The position numbers and the translations under genes were made by a program. Below are positions 41,423 through 50,922 of a DNA stretch of 64,000 nt, piece by piece. Below the pieces are notes generated by a model. The model had not been told where the DNA came from, made no database searches, and saw only the letters and a list, made by a program, of their open reading frames with translations. Numbering within the stretch: the stretch's first letter is position 1; the number at the start of each line of letters is the position of its first letter. Source of the DNA: Chitinophagales bacterium (lineage in GTDB: Bacteria; Bacteroidota; Bacteroidia; Chitinophagales; UBA2359); NCBI GenBank assembly GCA_020636475.1, contig JACJXU010000003.1, positions 62,001 to 126,000 of the forward strand, read 5' to 3'.

Positions 41423-42901
41423 TTAGTAGGCTCGAGCAAAAAGTACCCTTTGTTTTGATGGTTTTCCGCTAAATATACACACACCTTCTTCGCGGGCATT
41501 GTTTAATGGAATACAGCGAATAGTCGCTTTAGTAAGTTCTTTAATGCGCACTTCGGTTTCGGTGGTGCCGTCCCAGTGTGCTGCTACAAAGCCACCTTTG
41601 GTTTCGAGTATATTTTTAAACGCTTCAAAATTATCTGCTTTGGTAATGTGCAGTTCGCGGAACTGGCGCGATTTATTGTACAAGTTTTCTTGAATATCGT
41701 CCAACAAATTTTTGATATACTCGGCAGCGTTTTGGGCAGGAATACTCATTTTTTCGCGCGTATCGCGGCGGGCAATTTCAATGGTGCCATTGTCCAAATC
41801 TTTGGGTCCTATGGCAATGCGTACCGGCACGCCTTTGAGTTCCCATTCGGCAAATTTAAATCCGGGACGTTTCGTATCGTCTTCATCGTATTTCACGACA
41901 ATGTCTTTGCCCAAGTCATTTTTCAGTTGTTGATAAAACGCATCTACTTCTGCTTTTCTTTCTTCGTTGTTTTTATTGATAATAGGCACAATAACTACGT
42001 GAATAGGTGCGAGTTTTGGCGGCAATACCAATCCTTCATCATCGGAATGTGCCATAACCAATGCGCCCATCAAACGCGTAGAAACGCCCCAACTGGTTGC
42101 CCAAGCGTATTGTTCGGTGCCATCGCGCCCTAAAAATTTCACATCGAAGGCTTTGGGGAAATTTTGTCCCAAAAAGTGAGAAGTTCCCATTTGAAGTGCT
42201 TTTCCATCTTGCATCAAAGCCTCACAGGTGTAAGTATCATCGGCTCCGGCAAAGCGTTCATTGACAGATTTTACGCCTTTTATCACCGAAACGGCTATCC
42301 AGTTTTCCATAAAATTGGCATATACATCCAGCATTTTCAAGGTTTCATCAACGGCTTCTTCTTTGGTTTCGTGGGCAGTATGTCCTTCTTGCCAGTGAAA
42401 CTCGGCGGTGCGCAAAAACAGTCGCGTACGCATTTCCCAACGAACCACATTTGCCCACTGATTGATAAGCAAAGGAAGGTCGCGGTAAGATTGTACCCAG
42501 CGTTTGTAGGTATTCCAGATGATGGTTTCGGAAGTAGGACGAACAATGAGTTCTTCTTCCAAACGCGCCTCAGGATCTACAATAATGCCATTGCCTTCGG
42601 GGTCGTTTTTGAGGCGATAATGCGTTACTACGGCACATTCTTTGGCAAATCCTTCTACGTGTGCGGCTTCTTTGCTCAAAAAACTTTTGGGAATAAATAG
42701 CGGGAAAGAGGCATTTACGTGTCCGGTGGCTTTAAACATTTCGTCTAAAGCATTTCTCATGTTTTCCCAAATACTAAATCCGTAAGGTTTTATAACCATA
42801 CAGCCCCGGACATCGCTGTGTTCTGCCAATCCGGCTTGAATAACGATGTCGTTGTACCATTTTGAATAATCTTCGCTCCTTGGTGTTATTACTTTGCTCA
42901 T
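41423..42901 (-). CDS. proS: Prolyl-tRNA synthetase, short (archaeal/eukaryote-like) type
   Basis: 492 residues. It lacks the bacterial-type insertion editing domain and has the C-terminal extension ending in Tyr (VLFARAY), as in the archaeal/eukaryote-like class common in Bacteroidota. Class II motifs are [35 protein letters not shown] and the motif 3 region [25 protein letters not shown]. Start ATG at 42901. A possible -7 box (TATTTTTG, minus strand) lies at 42930-42937. The 240-base gap upstream holds nothing else I recognise. Confidence 0.96.
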   Translation of the reverse strand: MSKVITPRSEDYSKWYNDIVIQAGLAEHSDVRGCMVIKPYGFSIWENMRNALDEMFKATGHVNASFPLFIPKSFLSKEAAHVEGFAKECAVVTHYRLKNDPEGNGIIVDPEARLEEELIVRPTSETIIWNTYKRWVQSYRDLPLLINQWANVVRWEMRTRLFLRTAEFHWQEGHTAHETKEEAVDETLKMLDVYANFMENWIAVSVIKGVKSVNERFAGADDTYTCEALMQDGKALQMGTSHFLGQNFPKAFDVKFLGRDGTEQYAWATSWGVSTRLMGALVMAHSDDEGLVLPPKLAPIHVVIVPIINKNNEERKAEVDAFYQQLKNDLGKDIVVKYDEDDTKRPGFKFAEWELKGVPVRIAIGPKDLDNGTIEIARRDTREKMSIPAQNAAEYIKNLLDDIQENLYNKSRQFRELHITKADNFEAFKNILETKGGFVAAHWDGTTETEVRIKELTKATIRCIPLNNAREEGVCIFSGKPSKQRVLFARAY

Positions 42902-43141
42902 TGAATAATTATAATAGTTGAAATTGAGGCAAAAATACGCTAATGTTGCTTTTTTTTGCTATCTATTTTTGCTTGATACCTTATTTTATTGGAAATATTT
43001 TGGGAAAATATTTAAAAAATTACTTTATTTCACTACTTTAAAATTAGACAAAAAATAAAGAAGTAGAATAACTAAATTATATCAAGCATAGTTTAAAAAT
43101 ATTTATCCTAAAATTCAAATGGTTTTAATTTTCTCAAAAAC

Positions 43142-44170
43142 CTATTTCTCCGGCTCTGCCGTAAAATATATGCGCGTCACCCATTTCGTGGTGTCTTGCT
43201 CTTCGGGAAAACTCACTACATAATCTTCGACTACCGGACCCACTTGGCTCAGTTTATTTGCCTTGAAAAAATCGTCCATTGCGTAGTATGCTTCCGCCGA
43301 TTTTTCGTAAGCACCTACGTGTTCGGTCATATATACCTTTTGCGGCGGAAAATTTGCCATCGTAATGTTTTTCCCCTGAACTTCTTTGCTCGCAGGCATT
43401 GCTACAGCCATATCCGTTTCGCCTTTGGCTTCGTCCCAAGAGTAGTAAATTCCTGAAGGAAATCCTTTGCCCATCGCGTTTTGTTTTTGTACTTCTGCTG
43501 CCAGTATGGGCATGTTTTTTTGAAAAAACGCACCGATTTTATCCATTTTTTCTTTGCTGCGAATAGTGGCGTAAGCACGTTGCGGCAAATCTATTTTTTT
43601 GATATTGTAGCCTCTAAAATTGGGTACTTCCGCTTGTTTTTCGCATAGTTTTTTCAGATTTGCCAAGCCCATTTCGTAGTCGCCACCAATGGCTTTGTCC
43701 ATATTCATAAACATCATAAAGATATTAGAAGGGAAAGAATTTTTCTGATAAAATCCCCAAGTAACTTCGGTTGTTTTATCATCTTGCGGCTTTTGGATAA
43801 TATAGGCTTGCGGGTTCGCTTCAAATGGTTCTATAAAATGCAATTCTACTTCTGTGCGTTCAGGTGTGGAAGATTTCAGCGTCATACTACCTTTGCCGGA
43901 AGTTTTGGGGTCGCCTTCCCAAGTATAAGAAGAACCTACTTCTCCATCATTGCCGGTATAGGTGTGTTTTATAGTCGGGTCGCGCTGTACCCAAGGCGAC
44001 CATGCATTTTGCGCCTTGAGTGTTTTTACGTTGTTGTGTACAACTTCATTGGGAGCTTTGATAATTTGTGTACGTTCTACTCTTGATTCCGATGGAGCTA
44101 TAAAATTTAAAATAAGCACCAACAAAATCAACATTAAAAATAAAATGCCCAAGTATTTTAGTAGTTTCAT
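43142..44170 (-). CDS. SRPBCC plus GyrI-like effector-binding domain protein
   Basis: 342 residues. One N-terminal membrane helix (LGILFLMLILLVLILNFI) is followed by an SRPBCC/START-like lipid or ligand cavity domain (about 30-180). A C-terminal GyrI/AraC-effector-binding-like domain (about 190-342) carries IYYSWDEAKGETDMAVAMP and KVYMTEHVGAYEKSAEAYYAM. It probably binds a small molecule at the membrane. No catalytic residues are evident. Similar two-domain proteins are frequent in Bacteroidota. Confidence 0.8.
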   Translation of the reverse strand: MKLLKYLGILFLMLILLVLILNFIAPSESRVERTQIIKAPNEVVHNNVKTLKAQNAWSPWVQRDPTIKHTYTGNDGEVGSSYTWEGDPKTSGKGSMTLKSSTPERTEVELHFIEPFEANPQAYIIQKPQDDKTTEVTWGFYQKNSFPSNIFMMFMNMDKAIGGDYEMGLANLKKLCEKQAEVPNFRGYNIKKIDLPQRAYATIRSKEKMDKIGAFFQKNMPILAAEVQKQNAMGKGFPSGIYYSWDEAKGETDMAVAMPASKEVQGKNITMANFPPQKVYMTEHVGAYEKSAEAYYAMDDFFKANKLSQVGPVVEDYVVSFPEEQDTTKWVTRIYFTAEPEK

Positions 44171-44201
44171 GGGTTAAAAATTTTTTGTTTAAATAAATAT
44201 A

Positions 44202-44597
44202 TTAATAAAAGTTTTCGTTAATTTTCGCCGCCAAATCTTTGTACTGCTCCGGTGAAAATTCTAAGCGAGGTTTTTTAAAGTCAATAATACCTGTTTCGTC
44301 TAAAGGCACCAAATGTACATGTGCGTGCCGCACTTCTAAGCCCAGCACCGTAACGCCTATTTTTTCACAGGGAATTACTTTTTTCATGGCAATGGCTACA
44401 CGCTTGGCATAAAGGATTAATTCTGCCAAAAGTTGGTCGTCTATATCAAAAAGATAGTCAATTTCTTGCTTAGGAACAACCAAAGCGTGTCCTTTTGCGA
44501 CGGGTCTGATGTCTAAAAATGCAAAAAACTGGTCGTTTTCGGCAATTTTGTAAGCAGGAATTTTGCCTGCAATTATTTGGGTGAATATGCTACTCAT
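44202..44597 (-). CDS. HIT-family nucleotide hydrolase/transferase
   Basis: 131 residues. The histidine triad is HAHVHLVPL near residue 98, with the upstream FFAFLDIRPVAKGHALVVPKQE segment of the Hint-type branch. Members hydrolyse nucleotide phosphoramidates. It lies 18 bases after greA on the same strand and is very likely its operon partner, an arrangement I recall from other Bacteroidota. Confidence 0.93.
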   Translation of the reverse strand: MSSIFTQIIAGKIPAYKIAENDQFFAFLDIRPVAKGHALVVPKQEIDYLFDIDDQLLAELILYAKRVAIAMKKVIPCEKIGVTVLGLEVRHAHVHLVPLDETGIIDFKKPRLEFSPEQYKDLAAKINENFY

Positions 44598-44615
44598 GAG
44601 TGCTAAAAATTATTT

Positions 44616-45092
44616 TTAGTCGCGGCTTATTTCAAGCAATTCTATTTTAATATTTCCGGCAGGGGTTTTCACGTCAAAAACATCGCCGATGCTTTTGCCT
44701 AAAAGAGCTTCGCCTATGGGGGATTTTACTGAAATCTTGTTGGCTTTTAGGTCGGCTTCGGATTCGGAAACCAACTGATACTTAAATTCGCGATTAATTT
44801 TATAGTTTTTAAAACGAACATACGACAAAATCAAGGCTTTGGAGGTGTCAAAAATACTATCATCGGCAATGCGTGCGTTGGCGAGTTCGTTTTCCAATTT
44901 AGCAATGCGCATCTCCAGCAAACCTTGTGCTTCTTTGGCGGCATCGTATTCGGCATTTTCCGACAAATCTCCTTTTTCGCGTGCTTCCGCAATCTGGCGC
45001 GACATATCCGCCCGTCCTTTGGTTTGCATTTCGTGTAGTTCTTTTTTTAATTTTTCCAAACCTTCTTTGGTAAAATATTTAATTTCTGACAT
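44616..45092 (-). CDS. greA: Transcript cleavage factor GreA
   Basis: 158 residues, the standard length. The N-terminal coiled coil carries the acidic tip (EKGDLSENAEYDAAKE) that enters the RNA polymerase secondary channel and stimulates transcript cleavage. The C-terminal FKBP-like domain includes SVKSPIGEALLGKSIGDV. Start ATG at 45092. Confidence 0.96.
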   Translation of the reverse strand: MSEIKYFTKEGLEKLKKELHEMQTKGRADMSRQIAEAREKGDLSENAEYDAAKEAQGLLEMRIAKLENELANARIADDSIFDTSKALILSYVRFKNYKINREFKYQLVSESEADLKANKISVKSPIGEALLGKSIGDVFDVKTPAGNIKIELLEISRD

Positions 45093-45183
45093 TTATTATG
45101 CGTTTTATATATAAAATAAAAATACCTCTTGCCATTCCTAAAAAACGGCAAGTAGATATTGGCTAAAAAATGATTTAAAACAG

Positions 45184-45216
45184 AAAAACGTTCCTGAATT
45201 TATCAGAAACGTTTTT
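45184..45216 (-). terminator. Terminator of the TonB receptor-T9SS-PorV operon
   Basis: AAAAACGTT/AACGTTTTT stem continued by CTGA/TCAG around a 5-base loop, with a T-run on the minus strand. It lies 47 bases after the PorV-like stop. Confidence 0.8.
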
Positions 45217-45262
45217 GCAAAGGTAATAATTTTTTTTATCGCAACGAAAAATCCTTACGAGA

Positions 45263-46312
45263 TTATAGCGAAATGCCTATGCCAATAGAGTGTACGCCAT
45301 CGAAAACCAAGGTAGTGCGATAGGCGTAATCAACTTTTATGGTGGTGTTTTCGCCAATAGGAATATTTACAGAAGCTCCGGCAGCAAAACCCGAAAGAGC
45401 AGTTTTGCTTTCCGATAAGTCTGTGGCATCGAACATACCATTTTCGTAGTTGTATCCGGCACGTATAGCAAAAAGCTCATCGTAGGAATACTCTACGCCC
45501 AGACCCAAAAAGTCGCTGCGAAATGAGTTGGAAACGAAAGAACCCGCTAAGGTAATTCTGTGTACTTCGGCAGCGTAGAAATCGTATGCACCGCCAATAC
45601 TTAGTTGTGAAGGTAGTTCAAATGCATTGGGGCGTTGTTCAAAAGTAGCTTCTGCTCCCGTAGGTGCTGTGCTTGTGGTGCTTAGACCATCACCGCGAAA
45701 GTTCATGGGTGTTCCTACATTTCTCAGGGCAATACCAAATTTCACTTGGTCGTTTTCGCCCGAAACATATTGAATACCAGCATCGAAAGCTACGCCTGTT
45801 GCCGAAACATCGGCTATTCCTTCATTGATAATACGGATTAAAAGTCCTCCGTGAATACTATTGGAAAATGAACGTGCGTAGGCGATGCCAATGTTTAGAA
45901 ACTGCGGGCGGAAAGTAGCACCATTTCCGTAGTCGGGATTGTCGGTTGTAGTTACTTCTATATCGCCAAAATTCATAGAAACGAGGCTAACGCCAAATGT
46001 TCCATCTTCGCCTACTTTTTGGGCAAAGCCCAATGCGTTAATTTTTATATCGGTGCCGCGCAACCAGTCGTTATAGCTAAAAGCGATGTCGGTTTTGTTG
46101 GTAAATGCCAAGCCGCCAACATTAAGGCGCATTGCTTCGATACCGCGCGCACTTGCCATATTGATACCGTGCATTCCGGCACTTCTTGCCCAAGGATTGA
46201 TAAGCAATTCGCTGGCTCCTGCCTGACCTACGCGGTCATCGTTTCCGGCGTGAAGCGACCAAGCAGAAAAGAACAGTACCGCAATGATTGAGAGTATATT
46301 TATTTTTTTCAT
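45263..46312 (-). CDS. PorV/PorQ-family outer-membrane protein
   Basis: 349 residues with a signal peptide (MKKINILSIIAVLFFSAWSLHAG). The mature start, GQAGASELLINPWARSAGMHGINMASARGIEAMRLNVGGLAF, is the family signature. A FadL-like barrel follows, ending GVHSIGIGISL. PorV shuttles T9SS cargo from the translocon to the attachment machinery. The cargo-like 1508-residue protein is the next gene upstream, which suggests a dedicated partner, though this paralog need not be the general PorV. Confidence 0.85.
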   Translation of the reverse strand: MKKINILSIIAVLFFSAWSLHAGNDDRVGQAGASELLINPWARSAGMHGINMASARGIEAMRLNVGGLAFTNKTDIAFSYNDWLRGTDIKINALGFAQKVGEDGTFGVSLVSMNFGDIEVTTTDNPDYGNGATFRPQFLNIGIAYARSFSNSIHGGLLIRIINEGIADVSATGVAFDAGIQYVSGENDQVKFGIALRNVGTPMNFRGDGLSTTSTAPTGAEATFEQRPNAFELPSQLSIGGAYDFYAAEVHRITLAGSFVSNSFRSDFLGLGVEYSYDELFAIRAGYNYENGMFDATDLSESKTALSGFAAGASVNIPIGENTTIKVDYAYRTTLVFDGVHSIGIGISL

Positions 46313-46376
46313 ATTTTTTTAATTAAAAACAAACTCTACGAAGACTGAAAAGCCTTCGTAGAGATGATAAATTATT

Positions 46377-49300
46377 TTAGAATGTTTCAAGATCTAATTC
46401 ACGCATTACACCAAACCATTTCAATACACGCTCTTCACCTAAGTCGGGTGCTTCGATATGGAACAAGTACAAGCCACTGGCTACAGGAACGCCGCGATAG
46501 TTTTTCATATCCCACTCTAAAGAGTTTTGGACGCTGTTGCTACCATTTGTTGTAAGTGAAGTTCCATTCAATAAGTTCGTATTATCAATTCTTAGCTCGC
46601 GAATAAGCGTACCGTCTAAACTGAATATTTTTACGGTAGCACGTTGTGGCAAATTGGTAATTTTTACTTTATTTTCAAACTTTGTATTTTCATACACAGA
46701 GTAAGCGTAATAAGGATTAGGTACTACTCGTACTAAGTCTAAGGCTGATTTTGCCAGTTCTACATCCGCTGTTTTTGCAGCTAAATTATTCATACTGAAC
46801 TGATAACTTGGGGCTTCAAAATTGGTGAAATTATATGCCCTGCCAATTCTTATTCTTACACGCGCATCGCCGGGAATTAATCCTTCGCTCATTGGTTTGT
46901 AGTCAAGTGGAAGGTCTAATTTTATAGGAACTCCCACCCACATTGCGTCATCATATACGGCTTTTTTATTGTCTAAGTTAGTTCCATCGGACAGCAAACT
47001 TTGGTAATACAAACCGCCATCGTAGGTTGAGTTCATTACGTAAATAAAATGTTCTCCGCCCATACGATAATTGCTGGCACTTGGCCCATTTGCCTCTGTC
47101 AAGACTGTACTGGTAGGATTCCACATCATATCGTTGCCATTTTCGCCCGCCATGAAAGAATTTTCGCTAAACATAATATTGAGTCTTCTTCCGGTTTCTA
47201 CATCTATGGCGTAGCCGGGGAACCAAGAACGCCCTACTTCGGCTGTATTTACGCTGCCGTCTTTGTTGAGGGAGTTGCTTTGACGCATCGCATTTTTAGC
47301 GGCACCGCCAATATTGTTTACAGCGTCTCTGCCCATTTCTACTACCACACTTTGTGTCCACAAATCGGTATTACTTGTAAAGTACAAATCAATACTTCTT
47401 ATATCGCCTAAGGTGTTAGTAGGTGGATTAGGTAATTGGTCGCCAGCTTGAGTAATATAGCCGTAGCAATCGGAACAAGCTGGTGAGATACACTGATAGT
47501 AAAGTGATGTTCCTGCATCTAAGTTTACATCGTTGTAGCGGGCAATATCTTGGTTGCGAATATTAGCTGTTAGGCAATATGGTCCGAAACCACCCAGTAC
47601 CACCGTTTCATAATATTGATTAGGGTCGTAAGCGTAATCGGAGAAAGTTTTATCTACGCTTCCATCAGCACCATTATCCTCTAAACTTCCTGAGCGTATC
47701 CAGTTATTTGTTCCGCCATTAAAAGCTGCTCCGTCTTGGTCGGAAATAAACCCAAACCATATATCTTGCGGATTATTAAAGGTAAATGAAGATGCTAAAT
47801 AATTATCACCATTGTCAGGCTCAGGTATTTGTTTGATGCCTACAATAAATCCAAGTGGTTCGTAGTACAATTCATAATTAGGTTGTGAAGGGTCGTATTC
47901 CCAACCGCCAATAGCTTGCTCATTTATCAGTAAAATAGGAATATCGTAGTCATACACGCGACCACTTGTCAAATCTGTTAATAACCAAGTAGCATAAGGA
48001 GAAAGTTGGGTAGTACCAAACAAATCGTTTACATCGTTATCCAAGGGATTGAAGGTTACAGTCTGACCGTTGGAAACAACCATATCGTCAACCGCATTAA
48101 TTTTGTACGCATCATCTTTCTTTTCTGGGTCGCCGGGTAAGCGAATATCAACAATATTTACAATTATATTACCTGTGCTTACATCGCCGGTATTGGTATT
48201 GCGCGCAGTGTAAGTAAATCTGTCCACGCCAAAATAGCCTGTATTTTCAGCAGAACGCTCATAACGAAGTAATCCATTGGCTAATAGCGATGATGTACCA
48301 AAAGTTGGTTGCGTGTATCCGAGTATTTCCAAATCTGAAGAATTAAACGGATAGTCATTTGCCAAGGCATCAATATTCACTTTCGCAGTAACTTCTTGGG
48401 AGTCGTTTGTATTATCTACAAAAACCACCGCACTATCGTCATTGGCTTCGCAACCCAAAAAGCCTGTACCCAACTGAACTGTAACAAATCCTTTGTCAAT
48501 CGTGCCAAATTGATTCGCAATTTCGTAGGAGAACTGGTCTGATTGTACATTTGCAGGAATATTGGCATTGGGTGTATAAGTTAAAGTACCATCACTATTT
48601 TCGGTAACGGTTCCATAAGAAGGCTTGGAAAGCGTAACATAATAATGATTTACCAAATCCACCTTAAAGTCATGTGCGGGAACACGCGTAGGGTCGAATA
48701 CGCGTACATCAATCGGACCATAGCCGCCTTCGTACGTAGGCTGAGCAATACTATTGTTGGTCATAATTTCTTGCAAAGATGCCTCGGTTAGTTCCAATAC
48801 ATTGCCGCCATTTCCGAAACCGCTTAACGTAGTAACTTCAGGACCTTCGCCAAATTCACTATTTAGCTCTAAGCCTCCTAATTCAGGCGTAGAAATATGC
48901 GGTACTGCGGTATAAACTTTAATATTATTTCTTCCTTCTAAATAACGTGTGGGTGGATTAGGATTGTAAGCATAAGCAATTACCGAGTAGTAATACTTTT
49001 TATGATTTACCAAATTACTGCTTCCCGCAGCAAATTGGTCTTGTGTAATTCTAAAAGTATGTTTAATTCCACCATCTGTTGCTCTGGTTTCATCAATAGC
49101 CACATAAGCATCATCTGTACCCGTTTCTGTTTCATATTCTATATTAATAATCTTCTTCACACCATCTTTTATGTCAACGGTAAATATTTCTTTTGCTTTA
49201 GCGTTATCACCATATTCCGCAGGTGAAACAGTTGGACTCACTAACTGATAAATGCGATAGCCTTGAAATGTATAAACAGAATCGGGCAAGCCCTGACTGG

Positions 49301-50903
49301 AAAGAACGGCATCTACTTCCTGATATGCTTCTTCATAGTTATTGGAAGATGGAGGATTGTAAATAGAAAGAATTAGTTCTTGATTAAGTTCGCGAATAGT
49401 AATATTGGGTGCATCAGGACCATCTTTTAGTTTAAAGTTACTATCAAATAATGCCTGTGCTTTCAAGTCGGCTATCTGAATAGCATTAAAAGAAGGGCAT
49501 ATATACTGTAAGCCATCACGAATCCATACTACCCCTACTACAATCTCATTGCTGGTTCCGGGAAGCAACTTAAACGGACCGGAAGTTTGTAAAAAACGCC
49601 TATCATCTGGAGTGTTTTGCTCACTACATTCCGACCAAGCTCCATCGGATTCATCGCTCGGGTCGCTGGGGAACATAAAGGGGAATGGCGTAGTGCCACC
49701 TTTTCCATCACCGCCAAAAGTGAATGGTGTTCTGTCTTTCCATACACCGGATAAGTAACCATAAAAGTGCGAGGCGGTTTCGGGATTTCCTTGGTCGGAA
49801 AAGTCGTTGTTGTAATAAACAAAAGACGACATGCCTAAAATATTGCCATTTTCATCGCGAGGTCCTCTGAAAAAGTCCACTGCCAGCATAGGAGGTGTAT
49901 TGCCATAACCCGTAGAACCTTCATCATTGGCATCACCATTATATACAATTCCTAATTCGTTTATAGTGTCGCAACCTACATAATCATCCTGATAATTACC
50001 CAAATCAGGATCGACCCACTGACCAAAAAACACGCTATCTAATGGTGCGGTAGAAAGATTGTTAATAGAATACTTATAAAATGTCATGTTATTCACCTCA
50101 TCGTTGGTAGCAAAGGCGAAAGCCAAAGAACCAATTTCCAAACCGATAGCTTCACCGCCTGTTTCGGAGTGAACATCTCCTTTGTCATTAAACATCCACC
50201 AAATCATTTGGTCGGCATAAACGCCTTCAATATTCGAATCAATTACCGGATAATCGCCCGTAAGCGGGTCGTAGGTTCCATCGCCGTCTAAGTCCCAAAA
50301 AGGTGCTAAGTTTTTATCCAATGGCAAATCAAAATCATCGAAATAAGGATTATTTCTGGCGGGCCACTGCATAATAGAGGTAGGCACCTGCGCTTCTGAT
50401 ATTGTACCACCACTTGCCTCAAACGCTGCGATAAACTTAGCGATGTCCTCGCCGCGAACTTCCCAGAAACGGTCGAAATTATTGCAAATTTCGCGGTAAG
50501 TTTCTCCATTGTCATCTAAAGGTCCGGGGAAAAAGTCATTTCCTGTTTGACGATAGGTTTGCGCCGCTACTTTTAGAATACCGAGGTTGTCAATTCCTCC
50601 CATCCACAAAGCACCTGCAAACAAAGAGTGAAGCGATGGAAGACCCGAGCCGCGTTCTACTTTTGGCACTTCGTATTTCGCACTATTCAAATCCCACCAA
50701 AGGTCGCCACCTGCCAGTAGGGTTGTACGAATATTGTTAATATTAAGTTCGGCTTGTGCTGTTGCAGGGAAGCATGTAAGCCCTTGTGTCTTTCCCGACA
50801 CCTTTCCGTTAGGATTATCTTTTTTCCCACCAATCGGTAGTTCCCTTGCCTGCAATGCGGCCACGCAAAACAAAATGGCAATTATACTTAGTATTTTTTT
50901 CAT
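46377..50903 (-). CDS. Very large T9SS-exported surface protein, 1508 residues
   Basis: Signal peptide (MKKILSIIAILFCVAALQA). The N-terminal half (to about 720) has conserved Asp/Gly-rich calcium-binding-like segments such as DLDGDGTYDPLTGDYP. Two cadherin/Ig-like tandem units lie at about 740-910, with the family phrases GTLTYTPNANIP and NALANDYPFNSSDLEI-type starts; a further one begins near 955. The last 120 residues (VRVVPNPYYAYS...ASGLYLFHIEAP) look like a type A-related sorting domain. It lies 19 bases after the TonB receptor and 64 bases before the PorV-like gene. It is probably a surface or extracellular protein handled by both; the ligand is unknown. Confidence 0.8.
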   Translation of the reverse strand: MKKILSIIAILFCVAALQARELPIGGKKDNPNGKVSGKTQGLTCFPATAQAELNINNIRTTLLAGGDLWWDLNSAKYEVPKVERGSGLPSLHSLFAGALWMGGIDNLGILKVAAQTYRQTGNDFFPGPLDDNGETYREICNNFDRFWEVRGEDIAKFIAAFEASGGTISEAQVPTSIMQWPARNNPYFDDFDLPLDKNLAPFWDLDGDGTYDPLTGDYPVIDSNIEGVYADQMIWWMFNDKGDVHSETGGEAIGLEIGSLAFAFATNDEVNNMTFYKYSINNLSTAPLDSVFFGQWVDPDLGNYQDDYVGCDTINELGIVYNGDANDEGSTGYGNTPPMLAVDFFRGPRDENGNILGMSSFVYYNNDFSDQGNPETASHFYGYLSGVWKDRTPFTFGGDGKGGTTPFPFMFPSDPSDESDGAWSECSEQNTPDDRRFLQTSGPFKLLPGTSNEIVVGVVWIRDGLQYICPSFNAIQIADLKAQALFDSNFKLKDGPDAPNITIRELNQELILSIYNPPSSNNYEEAYQEVDAVLSSQGLPDSVYTFQGYRIYQLVSPTVSPAEYGDNAKAKEIFTVDIKDGVKKIINIEYETETGTDDAYVAIDETRATDGGIKHTFRITQDQFAAGSSNLVNHKKYYYSVIAYAYNPNPPTRYLEGRNNIKVYTAVPHISTPELGGLELNSEFGEGPEVTTLSGFGNGGNVLELTEASLQEIMTNNSIAQPTYEGGYGPIDVRVFDPTRVPAHDFKVDLVNHYYVTLSKPSYGTVTENSDGTLTYTPNANIPANVQSDQFSYEIANQFGTIDKGFVTVQLGTGFLGCEANDDSAVVFVDNTNDSQEVTAKVNIDALANDYPFNSSDLEILGYTQPTFGTSSLLANGLLRYERSAENTGYFGVDRFTYTARNTNTGDVSTGNIIVNIVDIRLPGDPEKKDDAYKINAVDDMVVSNGQTVTFNPLDNDVNDLFGTTQLSPYATWLLTDLTSGRVYDYDIPILLINEQAIGGWEYDPSQPNYELYYEPLGFIVGIKQIPEPDNGDNYLASSFTFNNPQDIWFGFISDQDGAAFNGGTNNWIRSGSLEDNGADGSVDKTFSDYAYDPNQYYETVVLGGFGPYCLTANIRNQDIARYNDVNLDAGTSLYYQCISPACSDCYGYITQAGDQLPNPPTNTLGDIRSIDLYFTSNTDLWTQSVVVEMGRDAVNNIGGAAKNAMRQSNSLNKDGSVNTAEVGRSWFPGYAIDVETGRRLNIMFSENSFMAGENGNDMMWNPTSTVLTEANGPSASNYRMGGEHFIYVMNSTYDGGLYYQSLLSDGTNLDNKKAVYDDAMWVGVPIKLDLPLDYKPMSEGLIPGDARVRIRIGRAYNFTNFEAPSYQFSMNNLAAKTADVELAKSALDLVRVVPNPYYAYSVYENTKFENKVKITNLPQRATVKIFSLDGTLIRELRIDNTNLLNGTSLTTNGSNSVQNSLEWDMKNYRGVPVASGLYLFHIEAPDLGEERVLKWFGVMRELDLETF

Positions 50904-50922
50904 AATATATTAGTTTAATTTA

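Noticed and set aside
41422..41499. N-terminal extension of sbcD into proS
   Set aside because: The extension lacks similarity to the family start and overlaps the 3' end of proS.
45218..45225. TACCTTTG on the minus strand as a greA promoter
   Set aside because: A transcript from it would run straight into the terminator hairpin at 45184-45216.
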